64,000 nt of DNA, from positions 62,001 to 126,000 of the forward strand of contig NZ_MECJ01000028.1 of NCBI RefSeq assembly GCF_014596475.1, given 5' to 3'. Under the pieces are notes generated by a model that was not told the DNA's origin, made no database searches, and saw only the letters and a list, made by a program, of their open reading frames with translations. The DNA comes from Streptomyces sp. CBMA152 (GTDB lineage Bacteria; Actinomycetota; Actinomycetes; Streptomycetales; Streptomycetaceae). Made by a program: the position numbers and the translations under genes. The stretch's first letter is position 1. Every line of letters begins with the position of its first letter. Of the stretch, positions 10,301-18,187 are shown in pieces.

Positions 10301-10862
10301 CGCGCACCTCGTCGGCGAAGCCGCGCGTGGTCAGGCAGACGCGCAGTTCGTCGGGCCAACGGACGTGGTCCAGGCCCGCCTTCTCCAGGCCGAGGTGGCC
10401 GGCCAGCAGATCGCGGACGGCGACGTCCTGTTCGGGGCCGGACAGCAGGCGCAGCGGTTCGGCGAACAGGTCGGCGTCCTGGTGGGCGCGGACCAGGGCG
10501 TAGCAGTACGAGTGGAAGGTCGTGGCCTGCGGTCCGCGCGTACCGCCGAGGCGCAGCGCCATCCGGTCGCGCAGTTCGACCGCCGCCTTGCGGCTGAAGG
10601 TGAGGACGAGGATCCGCTCGGGGTCGGCACCGGCGGCCACGCGCGCGGCGACCGCCTCGACGAGTGTGGTGGTCTTGCCGGTGCCGGGTCCGGCGAGGAC
10701 GAGCAGCGGTCCGTGAGCATGGTCAACCACCGCCCGCTGGCGTGCGTCCAGCAAAGGGGGATCCACGGGGCTCGGCGGGGTACGCACCAGTCGGTACGCG
10801 CCGGCGGACCGCCGTCGTACCTGCGGGTACGTCGTACGCCCGGTGAAATTGGAGGAGCTCAC
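7359..10862 (-). CDS. adnA: AdnA-like subunit of helicase-nuclease with Fe-S type nuclease domain
   Basis: The protein (about 1167 residues) has the same plan as its neighbour. Helicase motifs are AGPGTGKTTT, VDEYQDTDPAQ, FGDPDQSIYAFRG, TAHRSKGLEW and FYVAATRARDR. The nuclease domain keeps GNVVHVLADE, GSMDRV, VVDFKTGK and PQLAVYQLAV. One Cys in NTCALQWF before the nuclease core and three at the C-terminus (HCTTCTFRTSC) follow the AddB-like Cys-x(n)-CxxC-x5-C pattern of a 4Fe-4S staple. With AdnB it should form the heterodimeric end-resection motor. A helicase insert carries a 36-bp repeat. The GTG start at 10862 is chosen because upstream codons encode no recognisable domain and homologues begin near VRRR-GAYRLVRTPP; SD support is weak. 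Confidence 0.9.
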   Translation of the reverse strand: MSSSNFTGRTTYPQVRRRSAGAYRLVRTPPSPVDPPLLDARQRAVVDHAHGPLLVLAGPGTGKTTTLVEAVAARVAAGADPERILVLTFSRKAAVELRDRMALRLGGTRGPQATTFHSYCYALVRAHQDADLFAEPLRLLSGPEQDVAVRDLLAGHLGLEKAGLDHVRWPDELRVCLTTRGFADEVRAVLARSRELGLGPDSLADFARRTGRPDWRAAAGFLAEYLDVLDLQGVLDYAELVHRAVLLAERGGRFGPSSHVSSSAPHGTWLADAYDAVFVDEYQDTDPAQVRLLRALAGDGRTLVAFGDPDQSIYAFRGADVNGILDFPDTFRRVDGAPAPVEVLTTSRRSGAELLTATRLLTRRMPLPRLPAEKVRAHRELTAVRAGGRVEAYTYPTASAELENIADIVRRAHLEEDVPWHEIAVLTRAGTRALPALRRALTSAGVPVEVDGTDVPLRHEPAVTPLLSALRAVAAAALSSPPQAVGESGPASADVVSEAAALEGEPQADAPGPDEGAPQADAPGPEDGTPQADAPAPKGAAAPAWLDPETALDLLASPLGGMDSADIRRLGRALRDEERAAGNRVPPPSDVLLARALAEPERLVAHDPAYARGAQRLSALLRKARELLEGGGTAAEALWELWSGTPWPQRLERAALRGGPAGRNADRDLDAVCALFDTAARAEERTGGRGALNFLEEVDAQDIAADTLTRRAARPDAVRLMTAHRSKGLEWSLVVVAGVQEGLWPDLRRRGSLLEADRIGRDGLAEPLTPGALLAEERRLFYVAATRARDRVVVTAVKATADDGDQPSRFLAELGQEPKDVTGRPRRPLAVAALVAELRATTVDPEASPELRDAAARRLARLAALADDEGQPLVPAAHPYRWWGLNEPTRSEVPLRDRNHPVVLSGSALDQLANTCALQWFLGREVKADAPATAAQGFGNVVHVLADEVASGRTPADLAVLMERLDSVWDALAFDAPWKSLQEKNNARVALERFLRWHTLDRTGRTPVATEHDFDVTLEAGEYEVRIRGSMDRVEQDEAGRAYVVDFKTGKQAPTANEVAAHPQLAVYQLAVAEGAVDEAFAGERPVPGGAELVHLRQAAPKKEGGEAYPKVQAQQPLAGEWVGDLLATAAGRVLDEHFTPNPGQHCTTCTFRTSCSAQPEGRQVLE
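9255..9356. repeat. 36-bp tandem repeat inside adnA
   Basis: Three units with a 36-bp period start at about 9261, 9297 and 9333 and encode successive 12-residue blocks beginning PQADAP (PQADAPGPDEGA, PQADAPGPEDGT, PQADAPAPKGAA). Units differ by a few substitutions. The repeat is in frame and lies in a non-conserved linker between helicase motifs. Confidence 0.85.
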
Positions 10863-11014
10863 GTGGATCGCCGGTCCTGGTGGGTGTGCTGGTGGTGACG
10901 GTGGGGAAGGTGCCCGTGCCGACCCTCGACGGTACGCCGAAGCGGACCCGTCGTGCGGCCAGTCATCCGTACGGGCCTGTGGTCGCCCCCGCCGGCGCCC
11001 GATGGTCGAAGCTG

Positions 11015-11482
11015 TCAGATATGAGCCGCCCCGCCGCCGACCTCGCGCTCCGCGCCCGCCTCCAGCGGTATGTCCTCGGCACGCCCGGCGCCGTCCCGGC
11101 CCACAGCTCCGCCGTCCCGGCTCCCCGCCCCGTCCAGTGCGCCGCCGTCCCAGCGGGCGCGGCGCATGTCGAGGCGCGGCACATGGCCCTCGGCGGACCG
11201 GCTCGCCTCGCGCAGCGGGGTGGACTCCTCCCGGTAGTGCCCGAGCGCGCGCAGCTCGTGGCCCGGGAGCAGCGCGCCGTCCGCGCGCACCACACGCCAC
11301 CACGCCACACCGCCGCCGTACAGCGCCATGACGCGGCCGACCTGGCGGGGCCCGCCCTCGCCGAGCCATTCGGCGACGTCCCCGTACGTCATCACCCGGC
11401 CCGGCGGGATCCGCTCGGCGACGTCCAGCACCCGTTCGGCATACTCCGGGAGTTCCGGCAGCTCATCGCTCACCCTGTTCAT
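11015..11482 (-). CDS. Alkyltransferase-like (ATL) DNA-binding protein of the MGMT family
   Basis: The 155-residue protein has the MGMT C-terminal DNA-binding fold: YAERVLDVAERIPPGRVMTY with the winged-helix segment DVAEWLG, then GRVMALYGGG. At the active-site loop, where alkyltransferases have PCHRV and ATL proteins usually PWHRV, this protein reads AWWRVV. The methyl-acceptor Cys is therefore absent. ATL proteins bind O6-alkylguanine and hand it to nucleotide excision repair without removing the alkyl group. About 55 C-terminal residues are low-complexity. The ATG at 11482 is used; a GTG three codons inside is also possible. The gene lies upstream of adnA on the same strand, as the M. tuberculosis MGMT-like gene lies near its adnA, and is divergent from the next gene. 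Confidence 0.8.
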   Translation of the reverse strand: MNRVSDELPELPEYAERVLDVAERIPPGRVMTYGDVAEWLGEGGPRQVGRVMALYGGGVAWWRVVRADGALLPGHELRALGHYREESTPLREASRSAEGHVPRLDMRRARWDGGALDGAGSRDGGAVGRDGAGRAEDIPLEAGAEREVGGGAAHI

Positions 11483-11730
11483 CCTGCCGTACGCCACCGA
11501 CAGTGGAGCCGGGAGCAGGCTCCCGGAAACCGCGCGCACTATGGCTGTAGGGCATGTACCGCACCGCGTACGCCCCCTCGACGCACCCTGATGCCCCCCT
11601 GGGGGGCCTGGTCATGCCACCATCATCCGGGCGGTGACCGGTGATACGAGAGCACGAAGACCGGACGGAAGACCAGACCGGCGAGACAGCGGACCACGAC
11701 ACAGCGGACCAGACGGCGAAGGAGCGGGGC

Positions 11731-14589
11731 GTGCAGCCACCCGAAGCGGCGGCCAGCAGCACCCCGGAGGCGGGGGCGCGCCCCGACGTACCCGCGTCCG
11801 GCGCCGAGTCCGTGCCCGCGGCCGGTGCGACGGCTCCCCGGCATCCGGCGGGCGCGACGGCCGCCTCGGCGGGCGCGGCGAGCGCGCAGAAGGGCGCCGA
11901 CCTCGACGGCTGTGAGGCCACCGCCTCCATCGACCGTGTCTCCGTGGACGAGCCGCTGCTCCCCGCGCGCGTGCACCGCCCCTCCGACCTCGTGCGGCTG
12001 ATCAGCGGCATCCTCGCCATCGCGATCGTCCTCACCATCGCCGCGATCGCCCACCACACCACGTCCGGCCTTGAGCAGGACATCAGCAAGGGCTCGGACC
12101 AGGCACCGGACGTGCTGATCCGGCTGGCCGGGCTGGTGTCCTCCATCGCCGTGCTGATCCTGCCGGTCGGCTTCGCCATCGAGCGGCTGATCAAACGCGA
12201 CGGGCTGCGCATCGCGGACGGTGTGCTGGCGGCGGTCCTCGCCCACGGGGTCGCCCTCGCGACCGACCTGTGGGTGGCCAGGTCGGCGCCGGAGTCGATC
12301 ACCGACGCGCTCACCCAGCCGTCCGGCGCGGGCGGGCTCACCGACCCTGTGCACGGCTATCTCGCGCCGGTCATCGCCTATATGACGGCCGTCGGCATGG
12401 CCCGCAGACCCCGCTGGCGAGTCGCCCTGTGGGCGGTTCTGCTGCTCAACTCGTTCGCCGTCCTCGTCGGCGGCCAGACGACCCCGTTCTCGATCCTGGT
12501 CACGGTCCTGATCGGCTGGACCGTCGCGTACGGAACGCTGTACGCGGTCGGGTCGCCGAACGTCCGGCCCACCGGCCAGACGCTGCTCGCCGGGCTGCGC
12601 AACGTCGGCTTCCGGCCGCTCACCGCGATGCGCGCGGAGGATGTGCCGGACTCCATGGAGCAGGGCGACCGGGGCCGCCGCTACTTCGTCACGCTGGAGG
12701 ACGCGCCGCCGCTCGACGTCACCGTCGTCGACCGCGAACAGCAGGCGCAGGGCTTCTTCTACCGGGTGTGGCGCCGGCTAACGCTGCGGTCCATCAGCAC
12801 CCGCCGTTCCATCCAGTCGCTGCGCCAGGCCCTGGAGCAGGAGGCGCTGCTCGCGTACGCGGCGATCGCCGCCGGGGCCAACGCGCCGAAGCTCATCGCC
12901 ACCTCCGAGCTCGGCCCGGACGCCGTGATGCTCGTGTACGAGCACACCGGCGGCCGCTCCCTGGACTCGCTCGGCGACGAGGAGATCACCGACGAGCTGA
13001 TGCGCAGCGCCTGGCGCCAGGTGCGGGCGCTGAAGTCGCGGCGCATCGCGCACCGCAGGCTCGCGGGAGACGCGATTCTGGTGGATCGTTCCGGCACCGT
13101 GATCCTGACGGATCTGCGCGGCGGCGAGATCGCGGCCGGTGATGTGGTGCTGCGGATGGACATCGCCCAGCTCCTGGTCACCCTGGGGCTGCGGGTCGGC
13201 GCCGAGCGGGCGGTGGCCGCCGCCGTGGACGTGCTCGGCCCCGACACCGTCGCCGACAGCCTCCCGCTGCTCCAGCCGATCGCGCTGAGCCGCTCCACGC
13301 GCGCGACGCTGCGCAAGCTGGCGCGCGAGCAGGCGCAGCGCGAGCGCGAGGCCGTCATCGAGGCGTCCCTCGCGGCCAAGGAGGTGCGGGTCGCCGAGGC
13401 CGCCGCTTCCCGGCAGCGCGACGCCGAGGCGGCGAACGGCACGGAGGCGGGTGTCACGGGCGCGACGGCCGTCGGCGCGGACGACGAGCGCAAGGCGGGA
13501 CGGGCCGAGAGCAAGGCCGTGCGCGCAGAGAAGAAGGCCGAGAAGGAGGCCATCGACGAGGCGCTGGAGAACGCGCGCGAGGACGACCTGCTCACCCAGA
13601 TCCGCCGTCAGGTGCTGCTGATCCGCCCGCAGGCGCCGGTGGAGCCGGTGCGGCTCGAACGCATCAAGGTGAAGACGCTGCTGACGTTCGTCGCCGGTGC
13701 GATCGCCGCGTACTACCTGCTGGTGCAGATCACCCACATCCAGTTCGGCGAGCTCGTCGCGAACGCGCAGTGGGGCTGGGTGGCGGCCGCCGTGCTCTTC
13801 TCGGCGCTCTCCTATCCGGCGGCAGCGGCGAGCCTGCTGGGCTTCGTCCCCGAGAAGGTGCCGTTCAGGCGGGCCGTGATCGCCCAGGTCGCGGGGTCGT
13901 TCGTGAAGCTCGTCGCCCCCGCCGCCGTCGGCGGTGTCGCGCTCAACACGCGGTTCCTCCAGCGCGCGGGGGTGCGGCCGGGGCTCGCGGTGGCCAGTGT
14001 GGGCGCCTCCCAGCTGTTCGGGCTGGCTTCGCACATCTCGCTGCTGCTCGTCTTCGGCTATGTGACGGGCACCGAGAAGACGCCCGACCTGTCGCCCTCC
14101 CGCACGGTCATCGCGGGTCTGCTGACGGCAGCCGTGCTGATCCTGGTGGTGACCGCCATCCCCTTCCTGCGGAAGTTCGTCGTCACCCGGGTCCGCTCGC
14201 TCTTCGCCGGTGTCGTGCCGCGCATGCTCGATGTGCTCCAGCGTCCGCAGAAGCTGCTCACCGGCATCGGCGGGATACTGCTGATCACCGGCACCTTCGT
14301 GATGTGCCTCGACGCGTCGATCCGGGCCTTCGGCTCCGGCTCCAACACCCTCAGCTACGCGAGCGTGGCGGTGGTCTTCCTGACCGCCAACGCGCTGGGG
14401 TCGGCCGCGCCCACGCCGGGCGGTGTCGGCGCGGTGGAGCTGGCTCTGTCCACGGCGCTGACCTTCGCGGGCCTGCCGGCCGAGACAGCGGCCTCGGCCG
14501 TGCTGCTCTACCGGCTGCTCACCTTCTGGCTGCCGGTGCTCCCGGGGTGGCTGTGCTTCAACTACCTGACGCGCAGGGGCGAGCTCTGA
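11731..14589 (+). CDS. Membrane protein with degenerate kinase domain and MprF-type flippase domain
   Basis: This protein of about 952 residues has a disordered Ala/Pro/Glu N-terminus, about six membrane segments, a soluble kinase-like region, a charged coiled-coil stretch, and a C-terminal lysylphosphatidylglycerol-synthase-type transmembrane domain ending in TPGGVGAVELAL. In the kinase-like region the hinge (MLVYEHTGG) and a catalytic-loop equivalent (HRRLAGDAILVD) are recognisable, but the HRD aspartate is Arg and DFG reads DLRGG, so phosphotransfer is unlikely. MprF-type domains flip lipids across the membrane; the substrate here is unknown. GTG 11731 has AAGGAG 7 nt upstream and is preferred over GTG 11641, which has no clear SD. 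The 250-nt divergent region before it holds two short palindromes. Confidence 0.85.
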   Translation: MQPPEAAASSTPEAGARPDVPASGAESVPAAGATAPRHPAGATAASAGAASAQKGADLDGCEATASIDRVSVDEPLLPARVHRPSDLVRLISGILAIAIVLTIAAIAHHTTSGLEQDISKGSDQAPDVLIRLAGLVSSIAVLILPVGFAIERLIKRDGLRIADGVLAAVLAHGVALATDLWVARSAPESITDALTQPSGAGGLTDPVHGYLAPVIAYMTAVGMARRPRWRVALWAVLLLNSFAVLVGGQTTPFSILVTVLIGWTVAYGTLYAVGSPNVRPTGQTLLAGLRNVGFRPLTAMRAEDVPDSMEQGDRGRRYFVTLEDAPPLDVTVVDREQQAQGFFYRVWRRLTLRSISTRRSIQSLRQALEQEALLAYAAIAAGANAPKLIATSELGPDAVMLVYEHTGGRSLDSLGDEEITDELMRSAWRQVRALKSRRIAHRRLAGDAILVDRSGTVILTDLRGGEIAAGDVVLRMDIAQLLVTLGLRVGAERAVAAAVDVLGPDTVADSLPLLQPIALSRSTRATLRKLAREQAQREREAVIEASLAAKEVRVAEAAASRQRDAEAANGTEAGVTGATAVGADDERKAGRAESKAVRAEKKAEKEAIDEALENAREDDLLTQIRRQVLLIRPQAPVEPVRLERIKVKTLLTFVAGAIAAYYLLVQITHIQFGELVANAQWGWVAAAVLFSALSYPAAAASLLGFVPEKVPFRRAVIAQVAGSFVKLVAPAAVGGVALNTRFLQRAGVRPGLAVASVGASQLFGLASHISLLLVFGYVTGTEKTPDLSPSRTVIAGLLTAAVLILVVTAIPFLRKFVVTRVRSLFAGVVPRMLDVLQRPQKLLTGIGGILLITGTFVMCLDASIRAFGSGSNTLSYASVAVVFLTANALGSAAPTPGGVGAVELALSTALTFAGLPAETAASAVLLYRLLTFWLPVLPGWLCFNYLTRRGEL

Positions 14590-14740
14590 GATCCTGCCGT
14601 GCGTCGGGGCGCAGGCGGGGGTTCAAAGACAGGCTCTGGGGTGAAGGGCGGGCGTGCGCGACCCTCGCGTGCGCCCGATGGCCACCCGCATGGCCTGCGG
14701 ATGCGCGCGGGTCCCGGCCGACGGGCCCACGATGGAGAGC

Positions 14741-16306
14741 ATGGAGAACTCCGCCGCTCTGCGTGCCGCCTCTCTCGCCACCGCCACCGCCGTCGTCCTG
14801 CTGGCCGCCACCGGCTGCTCCAGCGGCGGGACCAAGGAGTCGTCCCCGGCCAAGCCGTCGAAGCTCGCCTCCCAGAAGCTGAGCTGGAAGAAGTGCGCCG
14901 CGCCCTCCCAGGCGGAGGGCAGCGGGGACGCGCCCTCGCCGCCGCCCGGCGGGGGTCAGTGGAAGTGCGCCACCCTGCGTGTGCCGCTCGACTACGACAA
15001 GCCCGCCGCCGGGACGATCGAGCTCGCCCTCATCCGGGCCGAGGCCACCCAGAAGGACAAGCGCATCGGGTCGCTGATCTTCAACTTCGGCGGTCCCGGC
15101 GGCTCCGGGGTGACCACCCTGCCCGCCGCCGCGAGCGACTACGAGAAGCTCAGGACCCGCTACGACCTGGTGAGCTTCGACCCGCGCGGCGTCGGCTCCA
15201 GCGCGCCCGTGGAGTGCGAGAGCGACAGCCAGCTCGACCGCTACTTCGCCCAGGACTCCACACCCGACGACGCGGCCGAGGAGAAGAGCCTCGTCGACAA
15301 CGCGAAGGCGTTCGCCGCGACCTGCCAGACCAACTCGGGGCGGGTCCTGCCCCATGTCGGCACCACCAGCGCCGCGCGCGACATGGACCTGATGCGCCAG
15401 GTCCTGGGCGACGACAAGCTGTACTACTTCGGCATCTCCTACGGGACCGAACTGGGCGGCGTGTACGCCCACTTGTTCTCGAAGAACGTCGGCCGGGCCG
15501 TCTTCGACGCCGTCGTCGACCCCACCAGCACCGCCGAGCAGGGCGCGCTCGGCCAGGCCAAGGGCTTCCAGCTCGCCCTCGACAACTTCGCCCAGGACTG
15601 CGTGAACCGGGGCGACAAGTGCCGGCTCAAAGGGGCCACCGTGAAGGAGGTCGAGGCGGGCATCGTCAAGCTCCTCGCCGACCTCGACAAGCAGCCCATC
15701 CCGGGCAGCGGCCCCCGGCTGCTCACCCAGACCGAGGCGACCAACGGCATCGCCCAGTCCCTCTACTCCAAGGAGTACTGGCAGCTGCTCGAACAGGGCG
15801 TGGACGACGCGGAGGGCGGGGACGGCGCCCTCCTGCTCGCCCTGTCGGACGCGATGAACGGCAGGGCCAAGGACGGCACGTACAGCAACATCCAGGCCGC
15901 CAACACGGCCGTCAACTGTGCTGATTTCAAGGATCGTTACTCACTGGACCAAACGAAGGCCAAGCTGCCGGAGTTCCGCAAGGCGTCGGAGGTTTTCGGT
16001 GACTTCCTCGGCTGGGGTCTCATGGGCTGCACCTCCTGGCCGGTGCCGGGTCAGTGGAGCACCCCGGACGTGAGCGCACCGGGCGCGGCGCCGATCGTCG
16101 TCATCGGCAACACCGGCGACCCGGCCACGCCGTACGCGGGCGCCCAGCACATGGTCGAGAAGCTCGGCCCGGGCGTCGGCGTGGAGCTGACGTACAAGGG
16201 GCAGGGCCACGGCTCGTACAACAGCAAGAACACATGCGTGCAGGATGCGGTGAACACCTATCTGCTGGACGGCAAGGTCCCGGCGGCCGGGACCGTCTGC
16301 TCCTAG
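14741..16306 (+). CDS. Exported tripeptidyl aminopeptidase (S33 alpha/beta hydrolase) lipoprotein
   Basis: The 521-residue protein begins with a lipoprotein signal peptide whose lipobox is AATGC (mature Cys near residue 26). The hydrolase domain has the oxyanion motif NFGGPGGSG, the nucleophile elbow GISYG, an Asp in NTGDPATPY and a His in GQGHGSY, in the order expected for S33 tripeptidyl aminopeptidases with a C-terminal TAP-like domain. Such Streptomyces enzymes trim tripeptides from the N-termini of secreted proteins and peptides. The ATG at 14741 is used; an in-frame ATG at 14732 would add three residues. The gene follows the flippase-like gene after about 150 nt and is convergent with the next gene. 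Confidence 0.9.
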   Translation: MENSAALRAASLATATAVVLLAATGCSSGGTKESSPAKPSKLASQKLSWKKCAAPSQAEGSGDAPSPPPGGGQWKCATLRVPLDYDKPAAGTIELALIRAEATQKDKRIGSLIFNFGGPGGSGVTTLPAAASDYEKLRTRYDLVSFDPRGVGSSAPVECESDSQLDRYFAQDSTPDDAAEEKSLVDNAKAFAATCQTNSGRVLPHVGTTSAARDMDLMRQVLGDDKLYYFGISYGTELGGVYAHLFSKNVGRAVFDAVVDPTSTAEQGALGQAKGFQLALDNFAQDCVNRGDKCRLKGATVKEVEAGIVKLLADLDKQPIPGSGPRLLTQTEATNGIAQSLYSKEYWQLLEQGVDDAEGGDGALLLALSDAMNGRAKDGTYSNIQAANTAVNCADFKDRYSLDQTKAKLPEFRKASEVFGDFLGWGLMGCTSWPVPGQWSTPDVSAPGAAPIVVIGNTGDPATPYAGAQHMVEKLGPGVGVELTYKGQGHGSYNSKNTCVQDAVNTYLLDGKVPAAGTVCS

Positions 16307-16327
16307 CAGGGCGGTCGGCGAGCCTCG

Positions 16328-16801
16328 TCAGGCCTGGGCGCGCTTCAGGGTGCGCAGGATCAGCCACTGGTCGCCCCAGGCCATCGCCGTGCCCAGCACC
16401 GCCATCACGATGCCGATGACCAGGCTGCCGCTCTCCGCGCCCATCGCGAGGCCCGCGAGGCTCAGGCCGAAGCGGACCGCGAAGCGGATGACGAGCAGGC
16501 CGAGGGCGAGCAGGCGGGTGCGCTTGTTCTTCCAGAGCGCCTTCATGTAGCGCATCCGGGCCCGCAGCACGGTGAGCGTGAGGACGATGTTCACGGCGGC
16601 CACGACCGGGATCAGCCAGTAGACCACCGGGTAGGCGCGGGCGATGTCGAAGACTCCGGCGAAGCAGCCGACCAGCGGGAAGTACCAGGTGGGCAGGCCC
16701 TTGATCTCCGGCTGCGCCGCGCTTGCGGCCTGCGCCTCGGTCTCCGCCTGCGCCTCGGTTCCGACCGTGCGGACCTGGTTCTCGATTGCCACCGTGCTCA
16801 T
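16328..16801 (-). CDS. Small membrane protein, function unknown
   Basis: The 157-residue protein has a Gln/Glu/Ala-rich cytoplasmic N-terminus and four probable membrane segments (around LPTWYFPLVGCFAGVFDIA, WLIPVVAAVNIVLTLTV, a segment in LLALGLLVIRFAVRFGLSLAG, and LVIGIVMAVLGTAMAW). I do not recognise the family. The ATG at 16801 follows GAAGGGGG. That SD lies inside one arm of a 12-bp inverted repeat spanning the leader, so translation may be gated. It is convergent with the peptidase gene and upstream of nothing obvious on its own strand. Confidence 0.7.
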   Translation of the reverse strand: MSTVAIENQVRTVGTEAQAETEAQAASAAQPEIKGLPTWYFPLVGCFAGVFDIARAYPVVYWLIPVVAAVNIVLTLTVLRARMRYMKALWKNKRTRLLALGLLVIRFAVRFGLSLAGLAMGAESGSLVIGIVMAVLGTAMAWGDQWLILRTLKRAQA

Positions 16802-16866
16802 CACAGTGCCCCCTTCGCTCACGCTCTCTCGCTGACAAGAAAGAGCTTCGCTCAGGGGGCACTGTG
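16802..16866 (-). promoter_or_regulatory. Leader hairpin sequestering the SD of the small membrane protein gene
   Basis: Perfect 12-nt complementary arms (CACAGTGCCCCC at 16802-16813 and GGGGGCACTGTG at 16855-16866, plus strand) are separated by 41 nt. In the minus-strand transcript the downstream arm contains the GGGGG part of the SD and ends one base before the start codon. The folded form would hide the ribosome binding site. Both arms are followed or preceded by a GAGCGAAG element, giving a second, competing pairing possibility. Confidence 0.6.
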
Positions 16867-16936
16867 CCCGGCAGAGAGAACCGTCCCGGGTCCCGCAGGA
16901 CAAATGTCCTGGTCGCCCGGGGAACGGTCGTCGGGG

Positions 16937-18115
16937 TTAGTAGACGGGCTTCTCCGGCTCGATCTGGTGGACCCAGCCGATGACACCGCCGCCCACGTGG
17001 ACCGCGTCCGCGAAGCCCGCGGACTTCAGGACGGCCAGCACCTCGGCCGAGCGGACACCGGTCTTGCAGTGGAGCACGATGCGCTTGTCCTGCGGGAGGT
17101 CCTTCAGGGCGTTGCCCATCAGGAACTCGTTCTTCGGGATCAGCTTGGCGCCCGGGATGGAGACGATCTCGTACTCGTTCGGCTCGCGGACGTCGATGAT
17201 CTCGATCTTCTCGTCGGCGTCGATCCACTCCTTGAGCTGCTTGGGAGTGATCGTCGAGCCGAGCGCCGCCTCCTGGGCCTCCTCGGAGACGACGCCGCAG
17301 AAGGCCTCGTAGTCGATGAGCTCGGTGACGGTGGGGTTCTCGCCGCAGACCGCGCAGTTCGGGTCCTTGCGGACCTTGACCTGGCGGTACTGCATCTCCA
17401 GGGCGTCGTAGATCATCAGGCGGCCGACCAGCGCGTCGCCGACGCCGGTGAGGACCTTGATCGCCTCGGTGACCTGGATGGAGCCGATGGACGCGCAGAG
17501 CACGCCCAGAACGCCGCCCTCGGCGCAGGAAGGGACCATGCCCGGCGGCGGGGGCTCCGGGTAGAGGCAGCGGTAGCAGGGGCCGTGCTCGGACCAGAAG
17601 ACCGAGGCCTGGCCGTCGAAGCGGTAGATCGAGCCCCACACATACGGCTTGTCGAGCAGCACGCACGCGTCGTTGACGAGGTACCGCGTGGCGAAGTTGT
17701 CCGTGCCGTCGACGATCAGGTCGTACTGGCTGAAGATGTCCATCACGTTCTCGGCTTCGAGCCGCTCTTCGTGCAGGACGACGTTCACGTACGGGTTGAT
17801 GCCGAGCACCGAGTCCTTGGCGGACTCCGCCTTGGAGCGGCCGATGTCGGCCTGGCTGTGGATGATCTGGCGCTGCAGGTTCGACTCGTCGACCTCGTCG
17901 AACTCCACGATGCCGAGCGTGCCGACACCGGCGGCGGCCAGGTACATCAGGGCCGGCGAGCCGAGGCCGCCGGCGCCCACGCAGAGCACCTTGGCGTTCT
18001 TCAGCCGCTTCTGGCCGTCCATCCCGACATCCGGGATGATCAGGTGGCGCGAGTACCTGCGGACCTCGTCTACGGTGAGCTCGGCAGCCGGCTCTACCAG
18101 GGGTGGCAGCGACAC
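16937..18115 (-). CDS. moeZ: Adenylyltransferase/sulfurtransferase MoeZ
   Basis: The 392-residue protein joins an E1-like ThiF/MoeB domain (ATP loop GAGGLGSPALMYLAAAGVG, the Arg in SNLQRQI, zinc cysteines CYRC and CAVC) to a C-terminal rhodanese domain with the active Cys in LHCKTGVRS. It adenylates the C-terminal Gly-Gly of sulfur-carrier proteins and converts it to thiocarboxylate, feeding molybdopterin, thiamine, CysO-type cysteine and secondary-metabolite sulfur pathways. The GTG at 18115 starts the conserved SLPPLVEPAAELT region. The gene lies 72 nt downstream of the spherulin-like gene on the same strand; a TAATAG box close to the start suggests its own, nearly leaderless promoter. Confidence 0.93.
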   Translation of the reverse strand: MSLPPLVEPAAELTVDEVRRYSRHLIIPDVGMDGQKRLKNAKVLCVGAGGLGSPALMYLAAAGVGTLGIVEFDEVDESNLQRQIIHSQADIGRSKAESAKDSVLGINPYVNVVLHEERLEAENVMDIFSQYDLIVDGTDNFATRYLVNDACVLLDKPYVWGSIYRFDGQASVFWSEHGPCYRCLYPEPPPPGMVPSCAEGGVLGVLCASIGSIQVTEAIKVLTGVGDALVGRLMIYDALEMQYRQVKVRKDPNCAVCGENPTVTELIDYEAFCGVVSEEAQEAALGSTITPKQLKEWIDADEKIEIIDVREPNEYEIVSIPGAKLIPKNEFLMGNALKDLPQDKRIVLHCKTGVRSAEVLAVLKSAGFADAVHVGGGVIGWVHQIEPEKPVY

Positions 18116-18187
18116 GTGAACCTCTATTACGCAGTCGGTCGGTATGTCAGTACGGTTGTTCTCCCCGTAACACTGCCACGCTGCTTC

